DNA of 20,553 nucleotides, taken from a virus. Shown here piece after piece: positions 12,510 through 20,277 of this stretch. Location of the stretch: positions 1-20,553 of IMG/VR virus record IMGVR_UViG_3300027840_000013; one strand, 5' to 3'. The notes beneath the pieces were generated by a model, which saw only the letters and a program-made list of their open reading frames with translations, ran no database searches and was not told the DNA's origin. Positions within the stretch are counted from its first letter, which is position 1. The number at the start of each line of letters is the position of its first letter. The position numbers were made by a program, and so were the translations under genes.

Positions 12510-12671
12510 ATGGAGGGTAAAGAGATAATGAAATACAGCTGTATCAGCTTCTTCAAGAAAGGCAAATGCCCTCGTGCCCATACATCAAATTGTCCTTTTG
12601 TAATAAAAGGTATTGACTATTCTAAAGAGTGTATTTATAGTAAAGTTAAACTAGATACGAAAAGTAGGTAG
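12510..12671 (+). CDS. Small zinc-finger-like protein, last gene of the rightward operon
   Basis: A 53-residue protein. CISFFKKGKCPRAHTSNCPF has the spacing of a compact Cys/His zinc finger, similar to CCCH-type fingers. ATG 12510 has AAGGAG 8 bases upstream; an alternative ATG at 12528 (47 residues) has GGAGGG before it. The C-terminus is basic. The stop codon lies inside a 10-bp inverted repeat (12662-12699). Confidence 0.62.
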   Translation: MEGKEIMKYSCISFFKKGKCPRAHTSNCPFVIKGIDYSKECIYSKVKLDTKSR

Positions 12672-12699
12672 TCAGGGGAGGGATCCTTTCTACCTACTT
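12662..12699 (+). terminator. 10-bp perfect inverted repeat over the last plus-strand stop
   Basis: AAGTAGGTAG (12662-12671) and CTACCTACTT (12690-12699) form a perfect 10-base stem with an 18-base loop. A second small hairpin (GCC 12702-12704 with GGC 12715-12717, plus TTT/AAA pairs) follows. Without a long T-tract this may be a termination aid, a 3' stabiliser or a protein-binding site. Confidence 0.5.
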
Positions 12700-12743
12700 A
12701 CGCCCTTTTATAAAGGCAGACTATCATTATAGCACATAATACA

Positions 12744-12769
12744 ATACCCCGTCAATAAAGGCGGGGTAT
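12744..12769. terminator. Bidirectional terminator between convergent operons
   Basis: ATACCCCG (12744-12751) and CGGGGTAT (12762-12769) form a perfect 8-base stem with a 10-base loop, followed by TTATG on the plus strand. It lies between the end of the rightward genes and the end of the leftward lysis and structural genes, where transcription from both sides must stop. Confidence 0.72.
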
Positions 12770-12775
12770 TTATGT

Positions 12776-12797
12776 AAAAACGGAGGGAGGAACTCCG
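12776..12797 (-). terminator. Terminator of the leftward structural/lysis operon
   Basis: Read on the minus strand, CGGAG (12793-12797) and CTCCG (12781-12785) form a stem with a 7-base loop, followed by TTTTT (12780-12776). This is the standard intrinsic terminator form and lies just after the endolysin stop. Confidence 0.68.
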
Positions 12798-12806
12798 CCG
12801 ATACAA

Positions 12807-13733
12807 CTAAAAGTTTTTAGGATCTGTTGGATTATTGAGTCCAGCAAGTACCGAGATAATCGCTGTTACTGTCCCAACTACGGTCTTAATAAGGTCTGTT
12901 TGTCCTGGTAGTACGAATACTGCCAATGTTGACAATATAGCAATAAGTTCAATTATCACTACTGGGGATTTAAATCTGTCTAATATTTCTTTCACATCTA
13001 CTCCTATCTTTATCTCTGTGGCCTGCGTAGAGGCCTCTTCTTGGCGTTTTTTCTCCTCCTCGGCTATCCTTAGTCGTTCTGCTTCTAGCAGGGCTTTCTC
13101 TTCTTGTGCTTTACGTTCATTCTCTATCCTTTCGGCTTCTAATTTATCAGCCAATTCTTTTTCAAGTCTAGCCTGTTCTTCGGCTAGTTTCTTTTGCTCT
13201 TCGGCTATGCGTTGTGCTTCAGCCTTAGCTTTAGCGTCTGCTTCTGCCTGTGCCTTTTCAGCAGCGATACGCTTTTCTTCAGCGAGTCTAGCCTGTTGAG
13301 CGTTATAAGCATCTTGGTCAAAGTTCACATCTTGGTTTGGTCTTAGGACTCCTAGAAATGAAGTATAGTTATGAGACACATACCTAGATGGTTTAGAACC
13401 ATCCCATGGGGAGTCCCAGTTTTGGTCAAGAGAGACAAAGTAATTAGTATTACCCTCTCCTGTACAGATAGCTATATGACCATAAGTGCCCATATTCCAA
13501 ACAGCCACATCACCACGCTTCGGTACGAAGCTAGGGGTGTTGGCTATTTTAGTAAAGGCTGAAGTGTTGTATGAGTTCCAGGTGTCCTTAGCGGCAGGAG
13601 CACCCTTTACGGTTACTTTTAAGTAGTTCCGTTGGTAGTCTGCGTATAAGTCCATACATTGAGCACCGTAGGATTTATCGTCATCTATGTACTTACCAGC
13701 CCTTTCGCTGAAGAATCTGTCTGCTATTGTCAT
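12807..13733 (-). CDS. CHAP endolysin fused through a coiled coil to a holin-like membrane tail
   Basis: A 308-residue protein in three parts. Residues 1-135: a CHAP amidase/peptidase domain, with YGAQCMDLY (Cys26), KRGDVAVWN and GTYGHIAIC (His86). Residues about 140-237: a long Ala/Glu/Lys/Arg coiled coil. Residues about 250-308: LDRFKSPVVIIELIAI and a second hydrophobic stretch, ending ISVLAGLNNPTDPKNF, which resembles the C-terminal two-helix region and NNPT(D) ending of phage holins of the Phage_holin_1 group. Endolysin and holin are normally separate proteins. No signal peptide is seen at the N-terminus. It overlaps the upstream 44-residue gene at one base. CHAP domain is certain; the holin resemblance is good but unproven. 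Confidence 0.85.
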   Translation of the reverse strand: MTIADRFFSERAGKYIDDDKSYGAQCMDLYADYQRNYLKVTVKGAPAAKDTWNSYNTSAFTKIANTPSFVPKRGDVAVWNMGTYGHIAICTGEGNTNYFVSLDQNWDSPWDGSKPSRYVSHNYTSFLGVLRPNQDVNFDQDAYNAQQARLAEEKRIAAEKAQAEADAKAKAEAQRIAEEQKKLAEEQARLEKELADKLEAERIENERKAQEEKALLEAERLRIAEEEKKRQEEASTQATEIKIGVDVKEILDRFKSPVVIIELIAILSTLAVFVLPGQTDLIKTVVGTVTAIISVLAGLNNPTDPKNF

Positions 13734-13867
13734 TAGTCCTCCTTTATGTCTTTTTCTACATTAAATAATTTACGGTCCTTGAACTCTTCTTGCTTACTGT
13801 CGTTCCAATTAAAGGTGGGTCTAAGGTATCCGCAGACTCTGCTATAAATCTCGCATTTTGTTCTCAT
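13733..13867 (-). CDS. 44-residue stand-alone NrdD-like glycyl-radical C-terminal peptide
   Basis: The reading frame is open to 13957, but ATG 13867 has AAGGA upstream and its ATG overlaps the previous stop (ATGA). The peptide contains YSRVCGYLRPTFNWN followed by SKQEEFKDR. The C-terminal radical domain of class III ribonucleotide reductase (NrdD; E. coli RVCGYLG...PFN.GKQEEV) has the same order, with the glycine of CGYL being the radical site, here Gly13. The rest of NrdD is absent and not in this window. It lies between the coiled-coil membrane protein and the endolysin. It may be a spare radical domain, by analogy with GrcA (YfiD) for pyruvate formate-lyase, or a metal-binding peptide. Motif match is strong, function speculative. 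Confidence 0.65.
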   Translation of the reverse strand: MRTKCEIYSRVCGYLRPTFNWNDSKQEEFKDRKLFNVEKDIKED

Positions 13868-14169
13868 ATTAAATGTCCTTGTATGAGATATGATAATATC
13901 CCGATTACTGCTGTTATTATTGCAACGATGAATATCTTTACGAACCAAGCTACCCAAGCCGGAGCGTATTTCTTGTCGGCTACATCAAAAAAAGAATCAA
14001 GCTTCGCCTCAAAACGAGTGAACCTATCGTCTACTTTTTCATCTAGGCGTCTGACATCGTCTTTGAGGTCGCATATTTCTTTCATAAGTCTTGACTCCAA
14101 TTTATCTGCATCTGACTTTCTGTCGGATACAGCTCTTTCTAAGTTTGCTTGTACTTGGTCTGCTCTCAT
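13864..14169 (-). CDS. XhlA-like coiled-coil membrane protein (lysis accessory / holin candidate)
   Basis: A 101-residue protein. Residues 1-65 are a highly charged coiled coil (LESRLMKEICDLKDDVRRLD and onward), followed by AWVAWFVKIFIVAIITAVIG (about 71-90), a single membrane helix, and a short polar tail. This soluble coiled coil plus C-terminal helix is the layout of XhlA/haemolysin-type proteins in phage lysis cassettes and of some holins. Located two genes before the endolysin, it should work with it. An AGGA lies a few bases before the ATG. Confidence 0.75.
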   Translation of the reverse strand: MRADQVQANLERAVSDRKSDADKLESRLMKEICDLKDDVRRLDEKVDDRFTRFEAKLDSFFDVADKKYAPAWVAWFVKIFIVAIITAVIGILSYLIQGHLI

Positions 14170-14177
14170 TCATGATC

Positions 14178-14798
14178 CTATTTTGAATACTCGGTATCAC
14201 TACCGAATGAATCTATTTCTATATGTATATCAAATTGGTTGCACAACATATCTCCAGTATAGACATTGTCATCTCGGTATAGTTTTATAACCATTATTGA
14301 ACTCATTGTCATCCCAGTTCCGTCTATACCAGCCCCTTTAAGGATTTGGTGTATTGTCCCTGATGAGTAGGTTGCAACATAAGAGTCCATTGTATAGGTG
14401 GTAAAACCAGCAGGAACTGCATCACCAATATTGAACCACTTATAATCTATCTTAAACACTGCTTGTTGATTGGCTGCCTGTTGGACATGTACATGGGGAT
14501 ATATTGTAGACCCTGCTTTATATCTATGCGGTATTTGAGCAACAATATAAACTATTTCGGTTGCATCATTTTTGGGGAATAGGAAACCTATATTTGTAGT
14601 ATCCCAGTCTGGTTTAGTTAAAGCACCCAGTCTACCTGGTGTCATTTCAAAGACAACATCATCAAACGAAGTACCATCACCACTTAAAAGAACGTTATCT
14701 GTGAATGTGTTTTCTCCAGTAAAAGTATTATCAAGCACCCTATTTGCTACTTGGTCACTTGGAGTATTTACTACTGATGTGATTACATTATCTGCCAT
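14178..14798 (-). CDS. Putative virion structural / fibre-associated protein
   Basis: A 206-residue beta-rich protein. The N-terminal 65 residues contain NTFTGENTFTDNV, a common fibre-type repeat start. The C-terminal part has a jelly-roll-like pattern with STIYPHVHVQQAANQ, FKIDYKWFNIG and LYRDDNVYTGDMLCNQFDIHIEID. YPHVHVQ-containing domains are found in uncharacterised phage structural proteins. It overlaps the 940-residue fibre gene by one base (a shared A of TAATG type), so the products are made together. A capping or receptor-contact role is plausible. Confidence 0.62.
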   Translation of the reverse strand: MADNVITSVVNTPSDQVANRVLDNTFTGENTFTDNVLLSGDGTSFDDVVFEMTPGRLGALTKPDWDTTNIGFLFPKNDATEIVYIVAQIPHRYKAGSTIYPHVHVQQAANQQAVFKIDYKWFNIGDAVPAGFTTYTMDSYVATYSSGTIHQILKGAGIDGTGMTMSSIMVIKLYRDDNVYTGDMLCNQFDIHIEIDSFGSDTEYSK

Positions 14799-17620
14799 TA
14801 CTTAAGTCCCATCCATTTAGCAAATGTTAGTAGTTTCTTGCCGACTTTCTCTCCAAAACTTCCAGCAATTGCGTGTTCACTTACCATATCATCCCAAACT
14901 GCGTTAGCGATTGACTTACCAGAAAGTAATGTAGCGATTGTTGGTGCTACAGGTTCGGCTGCTGACCAGTCATCCATACCACCTAAATCAAGGGTAACAT
15001 CTACTGGGTAGAATACAGACCAGTCGTCAAAGTAAATATAGGCGTCAGTCGTTAGAGCGTCAGTCATACCACTTATCGTGGCTGTGATTGAACCAGTAGT
15101 AGTTAAAGGAGTTATTGGAACAAATAATTTCTGCCACTCGGTTGACTGTGCAGCTTCTGCATAGGCAGTTGAAGTATCATCATAAGTTATTGTAAGTCTC
15201 GGCATTTGATTAGTCCCTGCCCAGTAAGCAGAAGAGTTAATTTTAACCCAGACCTCTACTACCATATCCTTATTTTGGATGTTACCAGTAGGAATTGACT
15301 GAGACCACGTTAGTGCATCAGTTGAAGAGCTTGGCTGAAGTCTAAAGGCGAACTTACCAGTACCAGATGTGTGAACAGTCGTATCGTCTAGTCCATCACC
15401 AGTTCTCTGATAGTATCCAAATGGTAGGTATCCCCTGTCGTCATTGGTTGTTTCGTTAAAGTTAGTGAACTTGATATTAGTTCCTGGTGTTTGGTCTGGT
15501 AGGAATGTCCAGTCAAAAGTATCTACCCCGTCTGCATTATGAAATCTATAATCGTGGAGTCCACCAGCTATCACAGAAAGGTCTGTTGTACAGTTTGTTG
15601 AGGTAAAACCACTATTTATGCAGTTTATTGAATAAGAGCCAGCAAACGATAAGGCACATAGGCAGTTTTCTGCTATGTTGTCTTCTGCTGTACAGTTAAT
15701 AGCTTTATCTATGTTATAGGCTCCAAGTTGTGCTCCAGTATTGGCGACTCCCCAGACATAGTTTCTATCAACAGTTGAGTCTATACCACCGATATAAATT
15801 GCTGGGTATGATGCAGCCCTGTTGTTTTCAACAATGTTGTCGTATATGTCCATCTTATAGTTAGAAGATGTTGATGGTGAACCTATACCAGAAGAATACC
15901 CAGATAGGGTAACAGTGTTTCTAACGATGGCTCTACCAGACTTATAGTAGGTTGAGTTAAGTACACTCGGAACATAGGACGGGAACATTCTCCAGCCATA
16001 TATTCGTTCAAAGATATACCCTGCTGGTGGGATTATAAAGGTTGAGAATAAACAATAGCAAGAAGTTGATAATCCCTTACAGAGTACATCTCCGACATAT
16101 TTAGCTCCCCTGTTTGAATCTAGTACATTCATATTAGAATTGTTAGCACCCTCAGAGAATGCAGTACCAGCAAAATACACACCAGATAGATATAGTTGAT
16201 TATAGTTAAATACAGCAGATAATGATTGGGTCGCCCCTGCATAGGACATTGTTATGCCGAATCTGTTGGCGTTTATTACCGAACCACCAGACTTACGGAT
16301 ATTTGTAAGTAAATTAGTATTTAGAGTAATTGTTTGTCCAGCGATTGAAGCAATCGTATAAGTAGTGGTAATTCCCTGACCCTGTACATCTTGCTTTCCA
16401 ACCCAGACTTCATCACCATTAGCCCAACCAGTAATATCACCAGTAACTACGATATCTTTTTGACCAGTATTGGCATCTTGGGCTAAGGTTACTCTTACTG
16501 GAGTTGTGGGGATTTCACCATACATAAACAGCGAACTTCTTCCAAAACAATAGGTAGATGATGCGTGTGGTGGTCTAAAACAAGGGATTAAGGTTCCAAC
16601 CGTAGGAGCACCCCAGACTATTTTAGCCTGCTGTGCGAATGGGATACGATTAGTTGAGGTACCCACCCTGAACCCAGAGTATGTTCCAAGCATCACTGCT
16701 CCATTAAAGGTAGCCGTATATGAAGACGCTGGCGTATCATCCCATTTTAAGAGTGAAACATTATCGGCAGTTTGGTCTGTTTTATTAGCACAGACTATGC
16801 AAGCGATTCCATTTACAGTATCACCAGTTCCCAAAATACCATTTAGTGTAATGTCTGAATCTATCGTTAGAGAGTCTTTTACGATTAAAGTATCACCAGG
16901 AGTAATTGATGCTACGGCTGTATTACACCAAGTCCAGTATGATGGATTAGTACCATCGGAGGTTCTTAGATACCAAGTACCTGTAGTTCCACCAGACTGT
17001 ACAAAAACAAACTTCCACGCACTAGCAGTGGTTGTTACTGCATATGGAGTTGTAAAAGTAAAATTAACATAAGGTGTTACATAGGAAGTTGATGCTATGT
17101 TTGAAAGAAGTGTGGAGCCAGCAAATGTTTCGTTAATCCTAATGGCCCACAAAGTATGAGTTCCACTTGTAGAACCTGTAAAGTTTATGCTTGTTCCACC
17201 TGCAGTTGTTGCTATATTAAAAGTGTTGGCATTTATGTATTTTACATAATAAACAGTACCTGCTGTTATACCAGTAGGTAGAGTTCCTGTGGTTAAAAAT
17301 CTTACCTGTTCACCACCAGAGAAGCCGTGACTCGCTAGTGTAACAATACCAGGTGATGCTATTGGGGTGGTACAAGTACCCTTATTTTCTTCTAAACGAA
17401 CAGTTAGATTTCTGTCATTGAGACCAGTTGAGTAAATTGGTAATCCTATACCCAAACAATTCCCAGCGTTAGCGAATGTGGTTGTGAAGTTAGCAGGGAC
17501 TGTCGCTGAAGTAGTTATGGTAACAGTTGAGTCAGAGCCTGCATATAGGTTCTGTGCCTCTACTCTATACCCACTAAAAGATGCTGTGGTGGTTGTTCCA
17601 TTTGTAATTATTACTGCCAT
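14798..17620 (-). CDS. Large beta-helix tail fibre / tailspike-like protein
   Basis: A 940-residue protein. Residues about 85-160 hold an inserted domain (VTLASHGFSGGEQVRFLTTG, then VYYVKYINANTFNIATTAGG) common in phage fibres. Residues about 225-450 contain TPGDTLIVKDSLTI and VVTGDITGWANGDEVWVG, like a G8-type beta domain. Residues about 560-690 have short repeats (YDNIVENNRAA, DRNYVWGVANTG, AEDNIAENCLC) of a right-handed beta-helix. Residues about 720-880 form a carbohydrate-binding-like beta sandwich. The end, NAVWDDMVSEHAIAGSFGEK, is a known fibre C-terminal motif. It probably binds, and perhaps cuts, a host surface polysaccharide; no catalytic residues can be assigned. Confidence 0.78.
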   Translation of the reverse strand: MAVIITNGTTTTASFSGYRVEAQNLYAGSDSTVTITTSATVPANFTTTFANAGNCLGIGLPIYSTGLNDRNLTVRLEENKGTCTTPIASPGIVTLASHGFSGGEQVRFLTTGTLPTGITAGTVYYVKYINANTFNIATTAGGTSINFTGSTSGTHTLWAIRINETFAGSTLLSNIASTSYVTPYVNFTFTTPYAVTTTASAWKFVFVQSGGTTGTWYLRTSDGTNPSYWTWCNTAVASITPGDTLIVKDSLTIDSDITLNGILGTGDTVNGIACIVCANKTDQTADNVSLLKWDDTPASSYTATFNGAVMLGTYSGFRVGTSTNRIPFAQQAKIVWGAPTVGTLIPCFRPPHASSTYCFGRSSLFMYGEIPTTPVRVTLAQDANTGQKDIVVTGDITGWANGDEVWVGKQDVQGQGITTTYTIASIAGQTITLNTNLLTNIRKSGGSVINANRFGITMSYAGATQSLSAVFNYNQLYLSGVYFAGTAFSEGANNSNMNVLDSNRGAKYVGDVLCKGLSTSCYCLFSTFIIPPAGYIFERIYGWRMFPSYVPSVLNSTYYKSGRAIVRNTVTLSGYSSGIGSPSTSSNYKMDIYDNIVENNRAASYPAIYIGGIDSTVDRNYVWGVANTGAQLGAYNIDKAINCTAEDNIAENCLCALSFAGSYSINCINSGFTSTNCTTDLSVIAGGLHDYRFHNADGVDTFDWTFLPDQTPGTNIKFTNFNETTNDDRGYLPFGYYQRTGDGLDDTTVHTSGTGKFAFRLQPSSSTDALTWSQSIPTGNIQNKDMVVEVWVKINSSAYWAGTNQMPRLTITYDDTSTAYAEAAQSTEWQKLFVPITPLTTTGSITATISGMTDALTTDAYIYFDDWSVFYPVDVTLDLGGMDDWSAAEPVAPTIATLLSGKSIANAVWDDMVSEHAIAGSFGEKVGKKLLTFAKWMGLK

Positions 17621-17629
17621 CTTATGTCC
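17615..17629 (-). repeat. 15-base repeat spanning two start codons (second copy 17886-17900)
   Basis: GGACATAAGATGGCA (minus strand) occurs exactly at 17615-17629 and 17886-17900. Each copy includes the upstream stop TAA and the start ATG of the next gene. Either a recent duplication of a gene boundary or a conserved coupling element. Confidence 0.75.
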
Positions 17630-17891
17630 AAACTATTGTTATGCCATCAGTAGCGTTGTTAATGGCAACTGTTTTAGTTTTAACACCATCGGTGATGACG
17701 ATTGTTTCTACATCTCCGACAGTTGTATCAGTTATGGTTAGATCAGCACCAGCCTTGAATCCACTACCATCCATAGCAGTTACGTTTGAGCCATCTACAC
17801 CATAGGCAATATTCTCGTACATCCCATAGGTATCATTAAAAGACCTACGATCTAGGGACTGGGAACTAAACTTCGTGTCATCTGATGCCAT
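17622..17891 (-). CDS. Hypothetical small structural protein
   Basis: An 89-residue protein. The N-terminal half (SDDTKFSSQSLDRRSFNDTY) is polar; the C-terminal half (GADLTITDTTVGDVETIVIT, then GVKTKTVAINNATDGITIVW) is beta-rich. Its start and the start of the following fibre gene share a 15-base repeat. It lies between a glycosyltransferase and the large fibre and is probably a virion or fibre-assembly component. No family recognised. Confidence 0.65.
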   Translation of the reverse strand: MASDDTKFSSQSLDRRSFNDTYGMYENIAYGVDGSNVTAMDGSGFKAGADLTITDTTVGDVETIVITDGVKTKTVAINNATDGITIVWT

Positions 17892-17892
17892 C

Positions 17893-18714
17893 TTATGTCC
17901 TTATAAATAAACAATTTTCATTTGTTGCTGTTTCAGCGTACCTACGCCATGTTTTTGCTTCGTTGTCCCAACTCATATCTGCCATGTGTAGTAGGGCTTC
18001 TTTGAACTCAGGATTGCCTAGAATTGCTTGTAGGCAGTAGTTTCGGGCTTCGTCACCTCGTTGGAGATTAAATAGGCATTTGGAAGCTCGTAGGTTAGCG
18101 TCTGCTATCTCATATCTCCATGTGCCTACCTTTATATATGCTTTATATTCCCTTAAAGCCTTCTCCCACTCGCCCCTGTCAAAGTATTCTTGGGCTAGAT
18201 AATACTTATTTCTAACAGATTTATCCTTTAGTAGAATCCTTAGATTTCTATCTGGGTCTACTTCGTGCTGGGGTGATTTTCTGTATCTTATTTCTATATT
18301 GGTTTTCTTGGGGTTGCATACGACATATTCATGTACTTTACCCTGATACCTAAGCCCTTTTTTGAAGATTCTTGGTCCTCTGTGAAAACTTGTATCACTC
18401 CAAGATACCTTTACTTCTAATGCGTCATAATTGTCATCTAGTTCTATCTCGCTGACAGGTGTTAAAAGTATCTCGTCAGCGTCTATTATTAGATTCCAAT
18501 CCCCATTTGATTTTGAAAGGGCGTAGTTTCTAGCGTCAGAGAAGTCATCTTTCCACTTATGGTGGTAGACTTTTCCATACTTAGAAGCTATCTCTACAGT
18601 TTTATCAGTAGATCCAGTATCTACGATTATTATCTCGTCTATACCCTTGAGTGATTTAAGACACTCTTTAAGCATAGCCTCTTCGTTTTTAACTATTAAA
18701 CAAGCTGATAGCAT
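17893..18714 (-). CDS. Family 2 glycosyltransferase with TPR-like C-terminus
   Basis: A 273-residue protein. LSACLIVKNEE (2-12) starts the GT-A nucleotide-binding fold, IIVDTGSTDKT (29-39) follows, and IIDADE (76-81) supplies the DxD metal site. From about residue 155 the chain becomes helical with TPR-like repeats (YYLAQEYFDRGEWEKALREY, then LRASKCLFNLQRGDEARNYC). This matches SunS/SPbeta-type glycosyltransferases, which transfer sugars onto protein or peptide. It lies inside the fibre cluster, immediately downstream of the collagen-like fibre gene, so a virion protein is the most likely acceptor (inference). The sugar enzymes at 19-1745 may make the donor. Confidence 0.88.
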   Translation of the reverse strand: MLSACLIVKNEEAMLKECLKSLKGIDEIIIVDTGSTDKTVEIASKYGKVYHHKWKDDFSDARNYALSKSNGDWNLIIDADEILLTPVSEIELDDNYDALEVKVSWSDTSFHRGPRIFKKGLRYQGKVHEYVVCNPKKTNIEIRYRKSPQHEVDPDRNLRILLKDKSVRNKYYLAQEYFDRGEWEKALREYKAYIKVGTWRYEIADANLRASKCLFNLQRGDEARNYCLQAILGNPEFKEALLHMADMSWDNEAKTWRRYAETATNENCLFIRT

Positions 18715-18722
18715 GATTCCCC

Positions 18723-19808
18723 CTAAGATGCTTCATATGTTCCTACAAGTATCATTTTGTCACTAGCTGCCCAAGTAAATGGTGTACTAGCACCGAGATT
18801 CGCATAACCAGTCCAAGTACCATTGGCTAGTGGTGCAACTGGGTATATTTTATTAGTAATTATGTCTGTTGCTCCCATCCACCAACTTCCATTAGCGTCT
18901 AGGAAGAATGCAGTACCAGTTACATGGTCTGTGGCGTTATTAGCAGGTGTTGCAAATGCGGCAGCTCCCACAGAGATGCTGGTACCACCGAGAGTAACGA
19001 CAATACTGTAGTGAACGGTTTTACCGATTTGAGTCCACCTAGCAACGACAGTTCCAGTTGAGCCAACATTTAGATTAGTAAGTCCTGGATTCCATGTTGC
19101 CCATGCACCCCCAGGCTGACCAGCAGTAGTGGCTAACTTGGCGTTATTAACTACAGCATCTAGTGTCCATGTAGCGCCAGAAGAAGATACTGTTATATCA
19201 CCCTTATCTCCATCTGCTATCGTTCCAGTTGGTCCAGTAGGACCTGTGGCACCGGCAGTTCCCTGAGTTCCCTGAGACCCTTGCGTTCCCTGTGTCCCCT
19301 GAGACCCCTGAGTCCCAGTAGCACCTACAGTACCTTGAGTGCCTTGAATACCCTGAGTACCTTGCGTGCCTTGAGACCCTTGTGGTCCAGTTGGGCCAGC
19401 AACGGTTGAAGTTGCACCAGTCGGTCCTGTTGCTCCGATGGTACCCTGACTGCCTTGTGGACCAGTGGCTCCTGCCGTACCCTGTGTGCCTTGTATTCCC
19501 TGTGTTCCCTGTATTCCTTGAGTTCCCTGACTTCCCTGAATACCAGTAGGACCAGTAGGCCCAGTAACAGTAGAATCGGCTCCAGTTGCTCCGGTTGGGC
19601 CAGTAGGTCCAGTACCAGAAGCTCCAGTGGGTCCTGTAGGACCAGTTACACCTGCACCTGTTGGTCCAGTTATTCCTACTCCCGTAGGTCCAGTTGGGCC
19701 AGTTGGACCAGTATCACCAACACCTGGACCTGTTGGACCCGTAGGTCCCGTTGCTCCATCTATGCCATCTCGGCCTTGTTCTACAATTTTAGCGAATACT
19801 CTTGTCAT
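18723..19808 (-). CDS. Collagen-like phage fibre protein
   Basis: A 361-residue protein. A short N-terminal anchor ([18 protein letters not shown]) is followed by about 180 residues of Gly-X-Y triplets, first GPT-rich, then GTQ/GIQ/GSQ-rich, which would form a collagen triple helix. The C-terminal 155 residues begin [18 protein letters not shown] and contain [13 protein letters not shown] and [19 protein letters not shown], a beta-rich trimeric tip domain widespread in tail fibres. Thr-rich triplets are possible glycosylation sites, and a glycosyltransferase gene follows. The gene overlaps the upstream reading frame by 20 bases. Confidence 0.9.
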   Translation of the reverse strand: MTRVFAKIVEQGRDGIDGATGPTGPTGPGVGDTGPTGPTGPTGVGITGPTGAGVTGPTGPTGASGTGPTGPTGATGADSTVTGPTGPTGIQGSQGTQGIQGTQGIQGTQGTAGATGPQGSQGTIGATGPTGATSTVAGPTGPQGSQGTQGTQGIQGTQGTVGATGTQGSQGTQGTQGSQGTQGTAGATGPTGPTGTIADGDKGDITVSSSGATWTLDAVVNNAKLATTAGQPGGAWATWNPGLTNLNVGSTGTVVARWTQIGKTVHYSIVVTLGGTSISVGAAAFATPANNATDHVTGTAFFLDANGSWWMGATDIITNKIYPVAPLANGTWTGYANLGASTPFTWAASDKMILVGTYEAS

Positions 19809-20277
19809 TAATCCATCTCTCTAATTGTTTGCTTGTCATGTCCATTGGGTCCATTGCTTCTAGGTCTTTCTTAGCCTGTAAAGCATCCCTTAGTTTTTGT
19901 TGGACTCTTACGAAATCTCTTATAGATTCTATCGTTCCGTATATGTCATCGGTTATGTACTTTTTTAACTCCTCAAAGTTCTTTTCATACTCTTTACGGG
20001 TATCTGCCTGTAAGTAAGCATCTATCTCTGCTAGTTGACTTTTAACGTCAAATGTTTCGTAGGCTTGTCCAGCGTTTAGTAAATCAGTTACTAAAGGTGG
20101 TCTACCCAGTTCAACTAACTCTTTCGGTGATGGCTCCGTTGACGATGTGGTAGTCGTCTGTATAATAACGTCCGTGGGAGCAGAACTTACATCCTGCTTG
20201 ATGCTTTCCCTCTGGATCGGTTCCCTGGTCAACGTAGAAATGGGTGCAGTCTCCTGACTCAATGATTCTTGGCTCAT
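19789..20277 (-). CDS. Putative structural protein with disordered N-terminus
   Basis: A 162-residue protein whose ATG is preceded by AAGGAGG with 6-base spacing, an excellent site. Residues 1-60 are Ser/Thr/Gln/Pro-rich and probably disordered; residues 65-160 are helical and charged ([20 protein letters not shown], then [20 protein letters not shown]). The first 167 bases of the gene are read in another frame by the zinc-motif gene. Position before the fibre suggests a head-tail or tail component. No family recognised. Confidence 0.75.
   Translation of the reverse strand: MSQESLSQETAPISTLTREPIQRESIKQDVSSAPTDVIIQTTTTSSTEPSPKELVELGRPPLVTDLLNAGQAYETFDVKSQLAEIDAYLQADTRKEYEKNFEELKKYITDDIYGTIESIRDFVRVQQKLRDALQAKKDLEAMDPMDMTSKQLERWINDKSIR

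Noticed and set aside
12835-13299. 154-codon Ser/Ala-rich plus-strand frame
   Set aside because: Mirror of the Ala/Glu/Lys coiled coil of the endolysin; no independent signal.
18723-19808. Repetitive DNA considered as a CRISPR or tandem-repeat array
   Set aside because: The repeat is a 9-base-scale codon pattern of Gly-X-Y triplets within an open reading frame, not repeats with unique spacers.
19455-19824. Two plus-strand frames (Ser/Thr/Cys-rich and GPVGPV-rich) opposite the collagen-like gene
   Set aside because: Repetitive shadows of the Gly-X-Y triplets; the minus-strand frame has a real N-terminus and C-terminal domain.
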